DNA of 64,000 nt from Actinostola sp. cb2023. Taxonomy: Eukaryota > Cnidaria > Anthozoa > Actiniaria > Actinostolidae. The translations under genes were made by a program, and so were the position numbers. The notes beneath the pieces were generated by a model. The model worked only from the letters and a program-made list of their open reading frames with translations, made no database searches and had not been told where the DNA came from. This document shows, piece by piece, positions 30,692-41,027 of this stretch. Location: positions 144,672-208,671 of the forward strand of contig JAUJYZ010000189.1 in assembly GCA_033675265.1 (NCBI GenBank), in the 5' to 3' direction. The first letter of the stretch is position 1; each line of letters starts with the position of its first letter.

Positions 30692-31032
30692 GCTCATGTC
30701 CAGCTCCAATGGCAGTAGGAGTGACTGGCAGAGGAAAAACGACTGCTCTGAAGATTATTCAGAAGCTGTTGGGAGCAAGGTTTCATTGCCAGTCATCAGC
30801 AGAAGCAATTAGTCAATCTTTGACAAAATCAAGTATAACTATCTGTTGGGATGATCCTCCACGAGCATCTTCCGTCAAACAGGTCCTTGTATCAACATTT
30901 CAGGGTGCAGGGAGACAGACCAAAGGGACTAGAAATGAAATCCCCCTGACAACCTTCTTACTTACAGTAAATTTCCATCTTGATGATGATTTAAATATTA
31001 CTGATATTGTTACGTTAGTGTCTCTTGAATAA
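30692..31032 (+). CDS. Terminal exon of a P-loop ATPase-like gene
   Basis: An AG acceptor at 30690-30691 is followed by an open frame to TAA at 31030-31032. The reading begins 'SCPAPMAVGVTGRGKTTAL', a Walker A loop (G-x4-G-K-T). 'SITICWDDPPRASSVKQ' is Walker-B-like, and 'PLTTFLLTVNF' resembles the sensor-1 strand with Asn. This is the core of an additional-strand ATPase similar to proteins with DUF927/SF3-like helicase ATPase domains. Upstream exons are not identified; the pogo-type element and LINE lie directly upstream and may interrupt the gene. Host gene versus mobile-element gene is unresolved. Confidence 0.5.
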
Positions 31033-31222
31033 TTATTTCTACATCAAGTTAGATATAAATATATATTTATATTAACTAAGCCCTGTTGCGAATCGTTTAT
31101 TTATGTCCATACCACCCCACTGACAATGGGCAACGAGCGAGAGTGTCGAGTTTGCATAACGTCAGAATAAAAGGTAAAAAAACTGAACCAAAAAAAACAG
31201 ACAGTTCCAAAATGGAACAATG

Positions 31223-31241
31223 TGGTCCTTCAAGCCGGATC
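31223..31241 (+). promoter_or_regulatory. BEL/Pao PBS-like site
   Basis: 'tggtccttcaagccggatc' follows an 'ggaaca' LTR-like end. The near-identical 'tggtccttcgagccagatc' lies at 47446 after 'ataaca', at the equivalent place of another BEL-like fragment. The tRNA used was not determined. Confidence 0.55.
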
Positions 31242-31375
31242 TTCATCGACTTATGGATATTTAAAGACAGACTCGAGGCATATTATGAAGCCAACGGACT
31301 CGAGATTACGAAGGCAAACTTGGCGTTGAGTTCATTACTAGAAGTGAATCCTGGTAAACAATATCAACTAATATC

Positions 31376-32341
31376 ATGGCAACGAACGATAAAGACACAG
31401 ACATAGAAAGCCAAAAGGAAAAAGGGAGTTCAGAAATCAGCGAGATAACGGCAGTAAGTCAAAGACTTGATCATAAAGAAATCTACAAAATGCACATTAA
31501 CCAAATCGAGAAACCGCCTTGACGAACTCCTAATCCTAAAGACAGTTCGACCTGATGGAACCTTTCATAGCAAAAACACTATTCGTCGTGAGATAAACAA
31601 AGTTAAGTCAGAATTTAACATTGTTGAGAAAATCATTAGTGCTTTGAAAGAAAGTTATTCCATAGATGTAGTCAGTGAAGAGCATGTGCCAATTCCAGAC
31701 ATCGACACAATGATCGAGATACTCGACACAGAGCTAAATGACATTGGAAATCAAGTTGATTCCATTATTGAAGTAGCACAGAAAGATTAGAGCAAGGAGA
31801 AATAGAATCTGATAGCCTTTCAGTTAAGTCATCCACAACGGACGGAAGAAATTCAGTAAAGTCAAAATCACAGTCAGAAGTCGAGCAAACACGTTTAGAG
31901 GTGGCAGCAGCTAATGAGAGGCTAATTAAAATGCAAGAAGAACAACAACTAAAGGATTAGAGAATTAAAGAATTAAAGAATTAGAGCAGCATTTTGCTGA
32001 ACTAGAATTAGCAAAACAAATAACTGAAGAAGCGAGAAATATATTAACCTTAAATCAAGTGAGAGCGAGTGCCGAACAAAACGAAAACTTTACTTTCGAT
32101 GCAAGAAAGCTGTGCGACCGCGCTTGGAAAATAAATGGAGATCCAACGCATTTCGTGTCAAGTATGCCTAACGTTCGTCGAACTGTTGCGCCAATAAGGC
32201 TCAAAGGAGTCGAACTGCCTACATTTTCCAGAGAAGATAAAGTGGACTATGAACCGTAGAAAGCTGCATTTATGTCAATAGTCGATAAAGCTGACTGAGA
32301 AAATCTTATGTCTACAGAACTGTTTGTCAGGTAAAGCTCAG
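31376..32341 (+). pseudogene. BEL/Pao gag, N-terminal part (frameshifted)
   Basis: ATG at 31376 opens 'MATNDKDTDIESQKEKG', which shifts frame near 31490 into 'SRNRLDELLILKTVRPDG', continues as a helical acidic domain, and shifts again. Coiled-coil Glu/Gln/Lys-rich sequence follows (31900-32060), then 'VELPTFSREDKVDYEP', 'KAAFMSIVDKAD' and 'CLSGKAQ'. This is the usual gag layout of BEL elements (coiled coil, then capsid-like region). The gene is cut by a LINE insertion exactly after GCTCAG. Confidence 0.75.
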
Positions 32342-33457
32342 ATCTGTACGATCAGCACGGAACGATAAACCTCCTTTTATTAAATCGACTTTCACCAACA
32401 GAGCGCCTCGCGTTCAATGGTGTCTTACATTCCTTTCCACATGAATGGCAGTCAAAAATAAAGGAAAACCGTGCAACTATTTTATCTTTACAAAACCATT
32501 AAGTCAGCTCTTCTTTCTTCGTCTCAAAGGAAAACAGTATTCTCTTTTAAAGATCACGTTAAAACAAGTATATTCGTCATTTATCGTCAACCTAATCATA
32601 CCCCCTTCTGCAAAAACGAAATACGAAAATAAATTTAAAACGGATCTTGATTGGCCTGACATTTATACTCTTCCTGCTAAGTGCTGTCTTGATACCAAAA
32701 CCAGAGAATTTCAATTTAAAGTATTACACTGCATAGTTTACACTAAGAACCTTTTATATAACCTTTTATCTGACTCTCCTCTCCGCTCCTTCTGCGGCTC
32801 TCACGAAGAAACTCTTGAACACTTGCTTGTTGAATGTGAGAAAGTTGACGTTTTTTTTGGAAATTGTTAGCCGAATGGCTAGCAGCCTACAATGTTATAT
32901 TGGAGTATCTAAACGAAGTGGACATTATTCTTGGTGTTTGTAAACTAGGTGATGATAGAGTTTTGATCAACCACACACTATTGCTAGCTAAGTATTTTAT
33001 TTATAAATGCAGTTTTAAAAAAATGATTCCCACAGTTTCTTTATTTGTACCACGGATTAGGTATACTTACGATATTGAATTTAGGATTGCTACAAACAAA
33101 GATAAGCTATCATACCATTACAAAAAATGGAACAAACTTCTTTTGTTTCTCTACAATAAAACCTGATATATCTTAGTATTGTATATTTACATGCACATTT
33201 TTTTCTTTTTTGTCGCTTCCTCGTACAAAATGTACTGATATTTGTTTGTCTTCACTTAAATTTAATTTTATTGCATGTTTGTTTGTTTGTTTTTCTATTT
33301 AGTATTATTATCTTTATGGATATACTGTACAATGTAAAACTATTTTCAAAAAGCTGTTATTACTATTTGTTCTGTCATTTTTGTAATGAAATTGTGATGT
33401 AGTACATTTCAAATAAAAAATTGTTAAAAAATAAATAAAAAAATAAAAAAAAGGGAG
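32342..33457 (+). mobile_element. 5'-truncated LINE insertion (zf-RVT-bearing ORF2 end), TSD AGCTCAG
   Basis: Target copies AGCTCAG lie at 32335-32341 and 33458-33464. The insert encodes only the C-terminal part of an ORF2 (about 32470-33163) with one frame change. 'LRSFCGSHEETLEHLLVEC' is the CCHC-like zinc region (zf-RVT) of L1/Tx1-type LINEs. It ends in an AATAAA-rich, A-rich tail (33412-33452). 5' truncation, A-rich tail and 7-bp TSD are hallmarks of target-primed insertion. Confidence 0.85.
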
Positions 33458-33464
33458 AGCTCAG

Positions 33465-34015
33465 AGCATGGTCAAAGACTTAGGATACTCGGAGAACGCA
33501 TATGAGAAAGCGAAATCAAAGTTAGAGAAAAAGTATGGAGGAGAACGACACCTGACAGCGTTACATGGATGGCGAGAGGGTTATGATAGCATTAGAAGAA
33601 AGCAATCCGGTAGCAGAGCTTACTGGTCATAGCCTTAGTCTTACTGCCAAAGAGAAGTTATCAGAGGAAGACATCCAGACATCCCTATGTATTAAAATGA
33701 TTGTAAAAAAATGGTGTAAATGGAATACAATTCTGAAAAATCTGAAATCCAATCGTATAAGTACTGGCTTATTGAATATTCACTTGAAGACACCTTTTCT
33801 ACGCTGGTTGATTGGATCGAGCTAAGAGTTCAAATCATGGAGGAAGCGAAAGAGGAAACCACTGGCCTCGGAAGAAAGTAATGGGACAAGGTCGAAGAAA
33901 GAAAAACAGACAAACGAGATGAGAAAAGACGAGCAAGAGGTTATAACACCACGTCCAAACCCTGGAAGTGCATCATCACCTCTTGTGAAGAAGCTCACCC
34001 ACCTTGGACCTGCCA
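33465..34015 (+). pseudogene. BEL/Pao gag, C-terminal part with zinc knuckle
   Basis: Reading resumes as 'SMVKDLGYSENAYEKAKSKL', the segment expected after 'GKAQ'. Frameshifts follow; an inserted bit near 33690-33745 (ttgtaaaaaaatggtgtaaatgg) also occurs at 49448. Then 'TFSTLVDWIELRVQIM' and a Cys/His-rich 'KCIITSCEEAHPPWTCQ', the nucleocapsid knuckle. Confidence 0.7.
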
Positions 34016-34705
34016 AACCTTCAAGTCAATGTCAGTACCTATGTGACAGAAGTTGCCGCGGGAGAACTCATGCTACAAGGTGAAAGTCAAAGTCTTATCA
34101 TTTCTGGCACTGGGGGTTCAGAAGTAAAGAAGAAATCATGCCAAGTCGATTTAAAAGTAGTCAGTATTGATAGTGACTTATCTGCAAATCTACAAGCAAG
34201 CGTTTCAGACAACATAACAAGTGACACGCCCGCATTTGAATGGTCTAGGATGCAAGAAAAATGGCCCCATCTCAAGTCAATACCATTTCAGAATGTGGCA
34301 CAACGATGACAAATAGACGTTTTGATTGGTAGCGACCATCCTGTGTTTCACCATGTTTTGAAAGAGCCACACGGCAATAGACCAAATGACACTATTGATA
34401 GACTAACCAACTTAGGTTGGGTATGTTTTGGTCCTACATTAGTGGAAGAGTGTCGACGCAAGTCTCGATCTCACTTCACTCGCACTTATCATAGTTGTCA
34501 ATCCACACCCACGGTCGACACGCTGCTGAGACAATTCTGGGAACTTGATGTCATTGGAATCAAAGAAACAACACCCAACGAAATGAATCCAGAAGACAAA
34601 GCCGCAGTGAACATAGCAAAAGACACCCTCCACTTCAGTGACAGTCGGTACTGTGTTGGTGTTCCTTGGAAAAGTGGAGAACCAATTATGACAACGCGCT
34701 CATGA
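34004..34705 (+). pseudogene. BEL/Pao aspartic protease region
   Basis: 'LPNLQVNVSTYVTEVAAG' and later 'VLIGSDHPVFHHVLKEP', the conserved IG-x-DHP motif that follows the protease in BEL elements, then 'LGWVCFGP'. One TGA at about 34307-34309 splits the frame. The active-site Asp-Thr/Ser-Gly is not visible and is presumably in the degraded stretch. It would process the polyprotein. Confidence 0.7.
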
Positions 34706-35699
34706 GACTAAAGAGTCAAGAGAGGTCCCTACAGCGAAAGGGGCCTAAAGCCTAAAGCCTACAATAAAGTAATAGAAGAATATAAGAAAAAAGGATACGT
34801 CCAGAAAGTAGAGAAGACTGACGACGATGAGCAATGGTTCCTACCCCATTTTGCAGTAGTAAAGGAAGACAGAGAAACGACTAAGATTCGAATCGTCTTT
34901 AACGCAGCAGCGAAGAATCAAGGTAAAAGCTTGAATGATGCTATAACACCAGGCCCAAAACTTCAGAGAGACTTCACGAATGTACTGATGCGATTCAGAC
35001 GTGCTCCAGTAGCAATATCAGGTGACATATCAGAGATGTTTCTTCAAGTTGGACTGTCAGAAAATGACCGTCGATACCACATATTTTTGTTGGAGAAACT
35101 ATGATGTATCAAAAGAACCTGAAGTGTATGAATTTCAAAGAATAGCGTTCGGCAACACAGCATCACCATTCTGCGCTCAGTTTGTTATTCACAGTCATGT
35201 TGAGACCTATGCATCGGACTATCCCGAAGCTGCAGACACAATCAACAATTATATGTACGTGGACGACGACCTGGATTCATGTGAGAATAAGCCAAGAAGC
35301 TGCGACAACAACTTGCAGAGCTCCTTTCTACTGCAGGGTTTTGCTTAAGAAAATGGTATTCAAACGACAAGTCAGTGATTCAAGACATTCCAGAAGATGA
35401 AAGACTACCTAGCCTTGTGCTTCAAGATGGACACCCGACCTGTAACGTGAAAACTCTGGGCGTCGATAACCTGGTTGCAAAGTGGAAGGACTGGGTAGAA
35501 TAGTTACCGCTACTCTCAACCTTTGAAATCCCAAGATGTTTGCGCGGCAGTCAAAAGCCAACAGAAGTACAGCTTCATATGTTTTCCAATGCATCTAAAG
35601 ATGAAAAAGGTTCCACCGCATACTTAGTCTGTCTTTATGAAGACAATACAGCAACGTCGTCTTAATTGCATACACGATTCGTGTTGCGCCACTCAAGGC
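34706..35699 (+). pseudogene. BEL/Pao reverse transcriptase and RNase H start
   Basis: RT motifs in order: 'YNKVIEEYKKKGYVQKVE', 'IRIVFNAAAKNQGKSLND', 'ISGDISEMFLQVGL', 'FGNTASPFCAQFVI' and the catalytic 'YMYVDDDLDS' (35253-35282). RNase H begins at about 35545 with 'VQLHMFSNASKDEKGSTAYL' (an Asp-like position reads Asn), and 'RVAPLKA' runs into the Harbinger A TSD at 35700. Frame changes at about 35080 and 35340 and internal stops make it inactive. Confidence 0.85.
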
Positions 35700-36766
35700 A
35701 ATAGGCTGATTTAGCATCACGACGGGAACGTCGAAGAGGACGTGACACCGCGCGGTTAGGATTGGCGCGAGTTACTTTTTACTTCCGGTTGTGAAGCTCG
35801 CGTCCGCGACTTTGTCAACAAGACGGGATTTTCACGTTTTCACGTCCTCTCCAGAACGGGTAAGTTTATATTGATAAAACTTGATTTTTATTGCTATAAA
35901 TAGAGCTTTATCTGTGCCAAAGCAATTGAAATACTATCCCCAATAACGAATGAGGTGATTTGGCTGGTGAAAAGCGAAAATATGTTCGTAAAACCTTTTC
36001 GTAATCAAGACATCAAAATCACGAACTGGAATGCATGCATGTAACAAACACTGACCAAGCTCAATATACTTCGTTTTAACACTACTGTGCAGCTTTTTTA
36101 ACTTTATATGAATGAATACATTTTTATAATACGTACTGTGGTTTATTCATTGCAAAACTACTCTATTTTCAACACTGAAACGATAAGTCAAGAAACTGTC
36201 AAACTGATTCTGTCAACATTGCACTACGCCAAGTGCGACCGACTTTTTTCAACTTGTTCAAAATTTGTAGTTCGGTACAAATCAATGCGCCGAAGTGCTG
36301 CTCGTACAACAAACAAAACCTTGTTTTTTTTCTTGCCGGTAAATATATTTTTAAATTACTTCGGCTGAAGCTGTGCAAGCTACATCTAGCTTTACAATCG
36401 GACACTGATTGATACATGAATTCAAACAACATGTACACAGCAAAAAAAAACATTGCCAAGTCGTCTAAATTCATTTTAAAGTCGATAATCTTCGAGAACT
36501 GTTTGTTTTAAGAAGTGTGAGAAAAATCACGATTACGGTGCAAGCTGTCATGCGATAATGTTTACATTTTGTTTAATCACAGTGCGACCTCAATCAATTT
36601 GTTTTCGATTGTTGCGAACATGTTTCAGGTAACAAGTTGTTCTAAAAATGTTAGAACATTGCGAAAACTTGGTTCAAGTGCGATCTGGACATCATTTTAA
36701 AAGTTCAAGCTCAAGTTGATTTTTTTTTTTCAATTTATGTTTCCGTAGATTTTCTAGGTCTTCTAG

Positions 36767-36798
36767 ATGGCGACTCAAGACGAGAATACGACGAAAAA
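36767..36798 (+). CDS. Harbinger A Myb-like partner, exon 1
   Basis: 'MATQDENTTK' plus two bases, ending at a GTAAGG donor. It joins in phase to the acceptor at 37071-37072, giving 'KKVMTWTDVKDIMMLKEV'. The mirrored copy (63704-63735) keeps the same exon and splice sites. Confidence 0.75.
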
Positions 36799-37072
36799 GT
36801 AAGGGTTATGAAATATCCGTAATCTAAAGTGCACATCAAATGTCAAATCTAAAAACAATCACCACAGACACAGTATTAAAGCTTATCTAAGCTCATATTA
36901 CTGCTCATATTATAAATTACTATTTTACATTACTAGTAGAGTGAGTTCTCACACTTAGCCTTTACCATGAAACAGTACAAACATTATGTATATCCTTTGT
37001 TTCAGCACAAATTAGTTTAAGTACAAAGAATCGCAGTGACTGAATTAATTACTAACTCCAATTTATCTGTAG

Positions 37073-37831
37073 AGTTATGACATGGACAGATGTGAAAGAC
37101 ATCATGATGTTAAAGGAGGTGGCTGCGGAGGGAGTGTTTTCATATAAATACTTGAGTAGAGAGAGAGGCAGTGCATGGCTTAAAGTTGCTGACAACCTAA
37201 ATACATACAGTAGCTTCATGTATCTGCAAGGTCGATTCGAGACCGTTACAATATTTTATTAAAGAAATTGAAGTCAAAAAATTCACAAGAAAAGAAAGAA
37301 GTGGAGGAGGTGGAGGAGGCCCAACCGAAGCTGAAAACCTACTGGAGGATCTGAAGGCATTAGCTGAAGATACAGAGAAAGAGAAGGAAGCGAAACGAGA
37401 TGCCAGTGTTCAAGAGAAAAGGAAAGCTGAAGATATAAGGGAAAAGGCCATGGAAAGGTTAGGGGAAACAAGGAAGAGGTCATCAACAAATGAGAATGAT
37501 GATGATAATGAATCACCTAGTAAAGAAAAAACAAAAAGAAGATCTGCAACAGACACAATTGAATGGTTGAGGGAAAAGGCAGGCAATGACATGAAGATAA
37601 AGGAAGAAGAATTACAACAGAGGAGAGAGGAGATAATTATGGCAAGAGAGCAACAACAGATACAAGCTAAACAATCACAAGATCAAATGGCAATGTTTCA
37701 GCAGCAAATGCTAAGGCAAAAACACAGCAGCAGCAACACAGCAGCAGCAGCAACAACAACAACAACAATTCATGATGCTCCAGCAGCAAATGCTTACTTT
37801 CATGCAGCATATTTCCCAGAAAAAAGATTAA
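37073..37831 (+). pseudogene. Harbinger A Myb-like partner, exon 2 (frameshifted)
   Basis: The Myb/SANT-like domain starts 'MTWTDVKDIMMLKEVAAE' with 'RGSAWLKVADNLN'. A frameshift near 37222, present in both arms, moves into 'RSIRDRYNILLKKLKS'. A long charged coiled coil follows ('DLKALAEDTEKEKEAKRD', 'KAMERLGETRKRSS'), then a Gln-rich stretch and a probable end 'QQMLTFMQHISQKKD' at TAA 37829-37831. The CAG/CAA run differs between the arms by several bases and is out of frame in both, in different ways. Its likely role is DNA binding and nuclear delivery of transposase. Confidence 0.75.
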
Positions 37832-37873
37832 CTGCATGTAAGGTCATCCTTTTTTTGTAATTTTGATTCATTA

Positions 37874-38336
37874 TATGTACCAAATGGATATGTTGTGGTG
37901 TAAAATGATCTTTGGTTCAATTTATAAACCACAACATACACCTGTTTTCAAAAACGTTGTCCGTTTACAAAATAGTAGATAGTAGAAAGGAATTAATTAG
38001 TGAAACAATGAGCCAGAGTTCTGCATGATTGAATTTCTTTTGTTTCTCTAATTAATTCCTTTCTACTATTTACTATTTTGTAAATGGACAATGTTTTTGA
38101 AAACAGGTGTATATACACCAATGTAATAAATATAATATTCATAAATATCAATTATGGTAAAAGTCAAAATATTTCAAAAATTATTATAAAAAGTGAAATT
38201 ATGGTTAGTATGATCAATTAATTAAATTAATTTTATCATAATTGATATTAATTAAATTGGTATTTATATTTATGTTGTGGTTTAAAAATTTAACCAATGA
38301 TCATTTTAAACCACAACGTATACATTTGGTACATAC
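37874..38336. mobile_element. AT-rich MITE with an inner MITE inserted
   Basis: Outer TIRs: 'tatgtaccaaatggatatg' with 'ttgtggtgtaaaatgat', returning inverted at 38270-38336. A third short inverted pair ('aatatcaattatgg' / 'ataattgatatt') lies at 38143-38255. An inner TACACC-family MITE occupies 37937-38111. Nesting order: BEL, then Harbinger A, then this MITE, then the inner MITE. Confidence 0.8.
37937..38111. mobile_element. Inner TACACC-family MITE
   Basis: 175-bp hairpin. 'tacacctgttttcaaaaacg', 'ttgtccgtttacaaaatag' and 'gaaaggaattaatta' return inverted with few mismatches. It shares its TIR scheme with the MITE at 28630-28802. Confidence 0.85.
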
Positions 38337-38879
38337 ATTATTTATATCAAGATAAATTATTCGGTGTATGGATCAATATTAATGTTTTATTAACCAATGT
38401 TGGCGTTGGCATGATGTTCATGAAAATATATTATATTTATATATTGCATATTATATACAATAAGCAAATTAAATAATACTGTACATCATTGGTTGTACTT
38501 ACAGCTGTAGTATAAATGTACACTAATATTATTGTATATTGTATATCAGTTCTACAAATAAATAATATTGTTAAAAAATCACTGCTTCACTGGTTAGCCT
38601 AGCTATGCGATGTGACGCAATAAGAAATGATGATTCACTGCTTCATGATTTTTCATTAAATATACTAAATAAATAATAATAAATAATAATAGCGCTGCTT
38701 CCGAAATGTCCAGCAGCACTTTACAATGAGTATAAAATGATAAATTATAAGGTTATAAATGTATATCCAAATGGTCTTGAAAGCAGAAGCTTAATCAATA
38801 GTATTACAAAAAATAACGACAACTTTGAGATTCTTTGACATGTTTTGGCAGTACTAGTGCTAGCTAGTACTAGCTGCAC
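38337..38879. other. AT-rich spacer inside Harbinger A
   Basis: Low-complexity (aataataat), (tatata) and repeated 'cactgcttcatg' pieces. No gene. Confidence 0.5.
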
Positions 38880-39205
38880 TGGAGGGGGGGGGGGGGGTAC
38901 TCCCATATATATTTGCTATATGGGTATGTACCGCCGGATAGGGTATGTTTTTTTTTTTACATTTCACCCTAATTGTCTTAGATAGGGTATTAAATTTTGA
39001 TTTTTGAAAAAAAAGTGTCTTAATTATTAATAATACACTGATTACTTACTAAGCACTGAGTTGTCAATAACTGTCTAAAATAGGCCATAGAATTTTCCTT
39101 GAATCTTAGATAGGGTCCACTTTTTACCAATCTGCCTTGAACAGGGTATGAATTTTCAAGATGTCACTGTCTTAGATAGGGTCAGGGTTCAATCCCTGGT
39201 TACCA
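38880..39205. repeat. Poly-G bounded 'cttagatagggt' repeat with a T-arm-like end
   Basis: Starts with G13 then 'gtactcccatatatat' and has at least six 'ttagatagggta' or 'aacagggtat' cores. It ends 'cagggttcaatccctgg', which would fold as a tRNA T-arm. It belongs to the poly-G/C family seen at 3762-4160 and 9120-9489. Confidence 0.6.
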
Positions 39206-39214
39206 GCACATAAT

Positions 39215-40260
39215 TTACTGGAAATACTCCTGTAATGTTGGAGGGGTTACATCAAAGAACTCGGATACAATATTACCATAAAGGCATATTCTGGCATTCT
39301 CCAGTAATGCACACACTAGATACATCTTGCCAACTGCACTGAGGCCAACCTTGAGTTGCTTTTTGAAATCAATGAATTTAAAAAAAATTGGAGATATTAC
39401 CAAAAAGCCATTCAACAGACACTCTGACTTCACTCATGGCTTTGTTGTATCTTCCCATGTCAGCAGTTAGATTTGCTCCTCTATAGGGAGTTTGCAGGTG
39501 GACATTTAAGGGATATGCAGGGTCCCCATAAATGCAAAGGGGATCTCCTGCGTTTGTCCAGGCAACACGCCTTAGATCAGTCAGCAAATTGGATTCGTGT
39601 AACATCGAACTGTCATGTTTTCTTCCCTCATATGGACCACACATATTGGCAATTAGTCCGTTCGGTATCACCACACTTTGAAATTTGAGACCATGCACCC
39701 TCTTGTGCCCATTGTACAATAAACGTTGACCATGCATGGGTCTTGACACTGGGCGAAGGGTCCCATCGACAAAACCAAAGCAATTATTTAGAGGGGCACC
39801 TCGTTGATAAACAGCATCGGCATATTCTTCAAGTTTTTGTTGGTTTAAAATTGGCTGGTTCCAATCATGAAGACGATGGCCGTGCATGTCGAAAATCAGG
39901 TCCAGAACTTCGTTGAAAATAATACATAACTCGGTTGGATTTCTACCAAATCTGGGTACAAGATCAGTGTAACGACCTGGATATGCTAGTCGTTTAAGTA
40001 ATATGCAAAGTCCTTCAATGCCACTACATATCGTTCGCTGAGAGCAAACGATTTTATCGGGAATATCAAGAGCTTGTAAAAGGTCTTGCAAATCGTTCTT
40101 TGCAAACCTCAGTTCCGTTCTACACTCGGTGTCATCCATGAATTCCAACTTCCAAGAAGCAAATTTCCAATAAGGAAATAGTTCTCTTGACTTGTTGGTA
40201 TCGTAAAGTAGAGCAAACTCGTTTTCGTCGATTGTATTTTGGTAAAAACTAAAAACTTAG
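39215..40260 (-). pseudogene. PIF/Harbinger DDE transposase A, left copy
   Basis: Read on the minus strand. Upstream of 40148 the frame is open as 'YDTNKSRELFPYWKFASW'. The main frame has 'FAKNDLQDLLQALDIPDK', 'GIEGLCILLKRLAYPGRY', first Asp in 'CFGFVDGTLRPVSRP', second in 'LCIYGDPAYPLNVH' and Glu in 'VRVSVEWLFGNI'. At about 39385 an extra A in an A-run ends the frame ('SNFF'). The expected C-terminus, 'KFIDFKKQLKVGLSAVGKM' to 'PPTLQEYFQ' (stop at 39215), lies in the next frame. Its sequence differs clearly from transposase B, so these are two Harbinger families. Confidence 0.9.
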
Positions 40261-40546
40261 AATAAGGGCTTCCCTTACAGACTGAAGACCGTGACAGGCA
40301 GCCATGACCCAACTATTAGTCATACAATGAAAAGGAAAGTCAACTGTGAACGTTTGAAGCCATAACATGAAAAAAAACTCAAGTAGAAAACACTGCCATT
40401 TTGCTTTGCTCACGAATGACGTCCGCGTACACGTCCGGACCTTGCTAAATCAAAACATTGTCACGCCATCGAGCCGTCCTCGACCCATTCTCCCTCGTGC
40501 AAGTCACGTCCTCTTCGACGTTCCCGTCCTGATGCTAAATCAGCCT

Positions 40547-41027
40547 AATGACGATTCCTAGACTTGAGCTAATGGGTGCAGTGATCTCAGTTCGACTAGC
40601 CAACTCAATCAACAAGTCTTTATCTGTGGACCAAATCGTTTTCTGGACAGACTCGACTAATGTACTGTATTGGGTACGCAATCAGAGTAGAAACTTCAAG
40701 CCATTTGTCAGCAACCGAATTAGCGAGATACACTCAACAACTCATCCTGAACAGTGGAGACACGTTCCTGGTGAGCACAACCCAACAGACCTTCCAACAA
40801 GGGGAATGAAGTCATCACACTTGATAGACAGCAAAGTTCGGAAAGAAGGCCCCGAATTGCTAAAGTGCGATGAATCAGAATGGCCTATCCGTTTACCTAA
40901 CCATCACGAAACTGAGAATAAAGACCTAGAGGTGACTAAATCTGCTAGAATGCACACAACACAAGAATCGGTAGATTTCCGCCTCAGCCCATGCAACTTC
41001 TCAGACTTCCAACACCTAGTTTGTGTG
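40547..41027 (+). pseudogene. BEL/Pao RNase H to integrase linker, left copy
   Basis: After the Harbinger TSD the frame resumes 'MTIPRLELMGAVISVRLANS', with 'IVFWTDSTNVLYWVRNQ' (RNase H Asp) and 'HVPGEHNPTDLPTRG'. It is open to the next insertion at 41028, interrupted within 'FQHLVCV'. In the mirrored copy a one-base deletion near 59870 breaks the same frame. Confidence 0.9.

Larger units (their letters stand above)
35703..40546. mobile_element. PIF/Harbinger transposon A (4,844 bp, TSD AAT), left copy
   Basis: TIRs 'aggctgatttagcatca' followed by (c/g)'gacgggaacgtcgaagagg' are about 45 bp and near-identical. The TSD AAT is at 35700-35702 and 40547-40549; removing the element rejoins the BEL RNase H in frame. 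It holds a spliced Myb-like partner gene (plus strand), a DDE transposase (minus strand), nested MITEs (37874-38336) and a poly-G repeat (38880-39190). A mirrored copy begins at 59957. Sequence left of 36502 is outside the visible inverted repeat only because the window ends. Confidence 0.95.

Noticed and set aside
39183..39205. tRNA gene
   Set aside because: Only a T-arm fold is present; acceptor, D and anticodon arms are missing.
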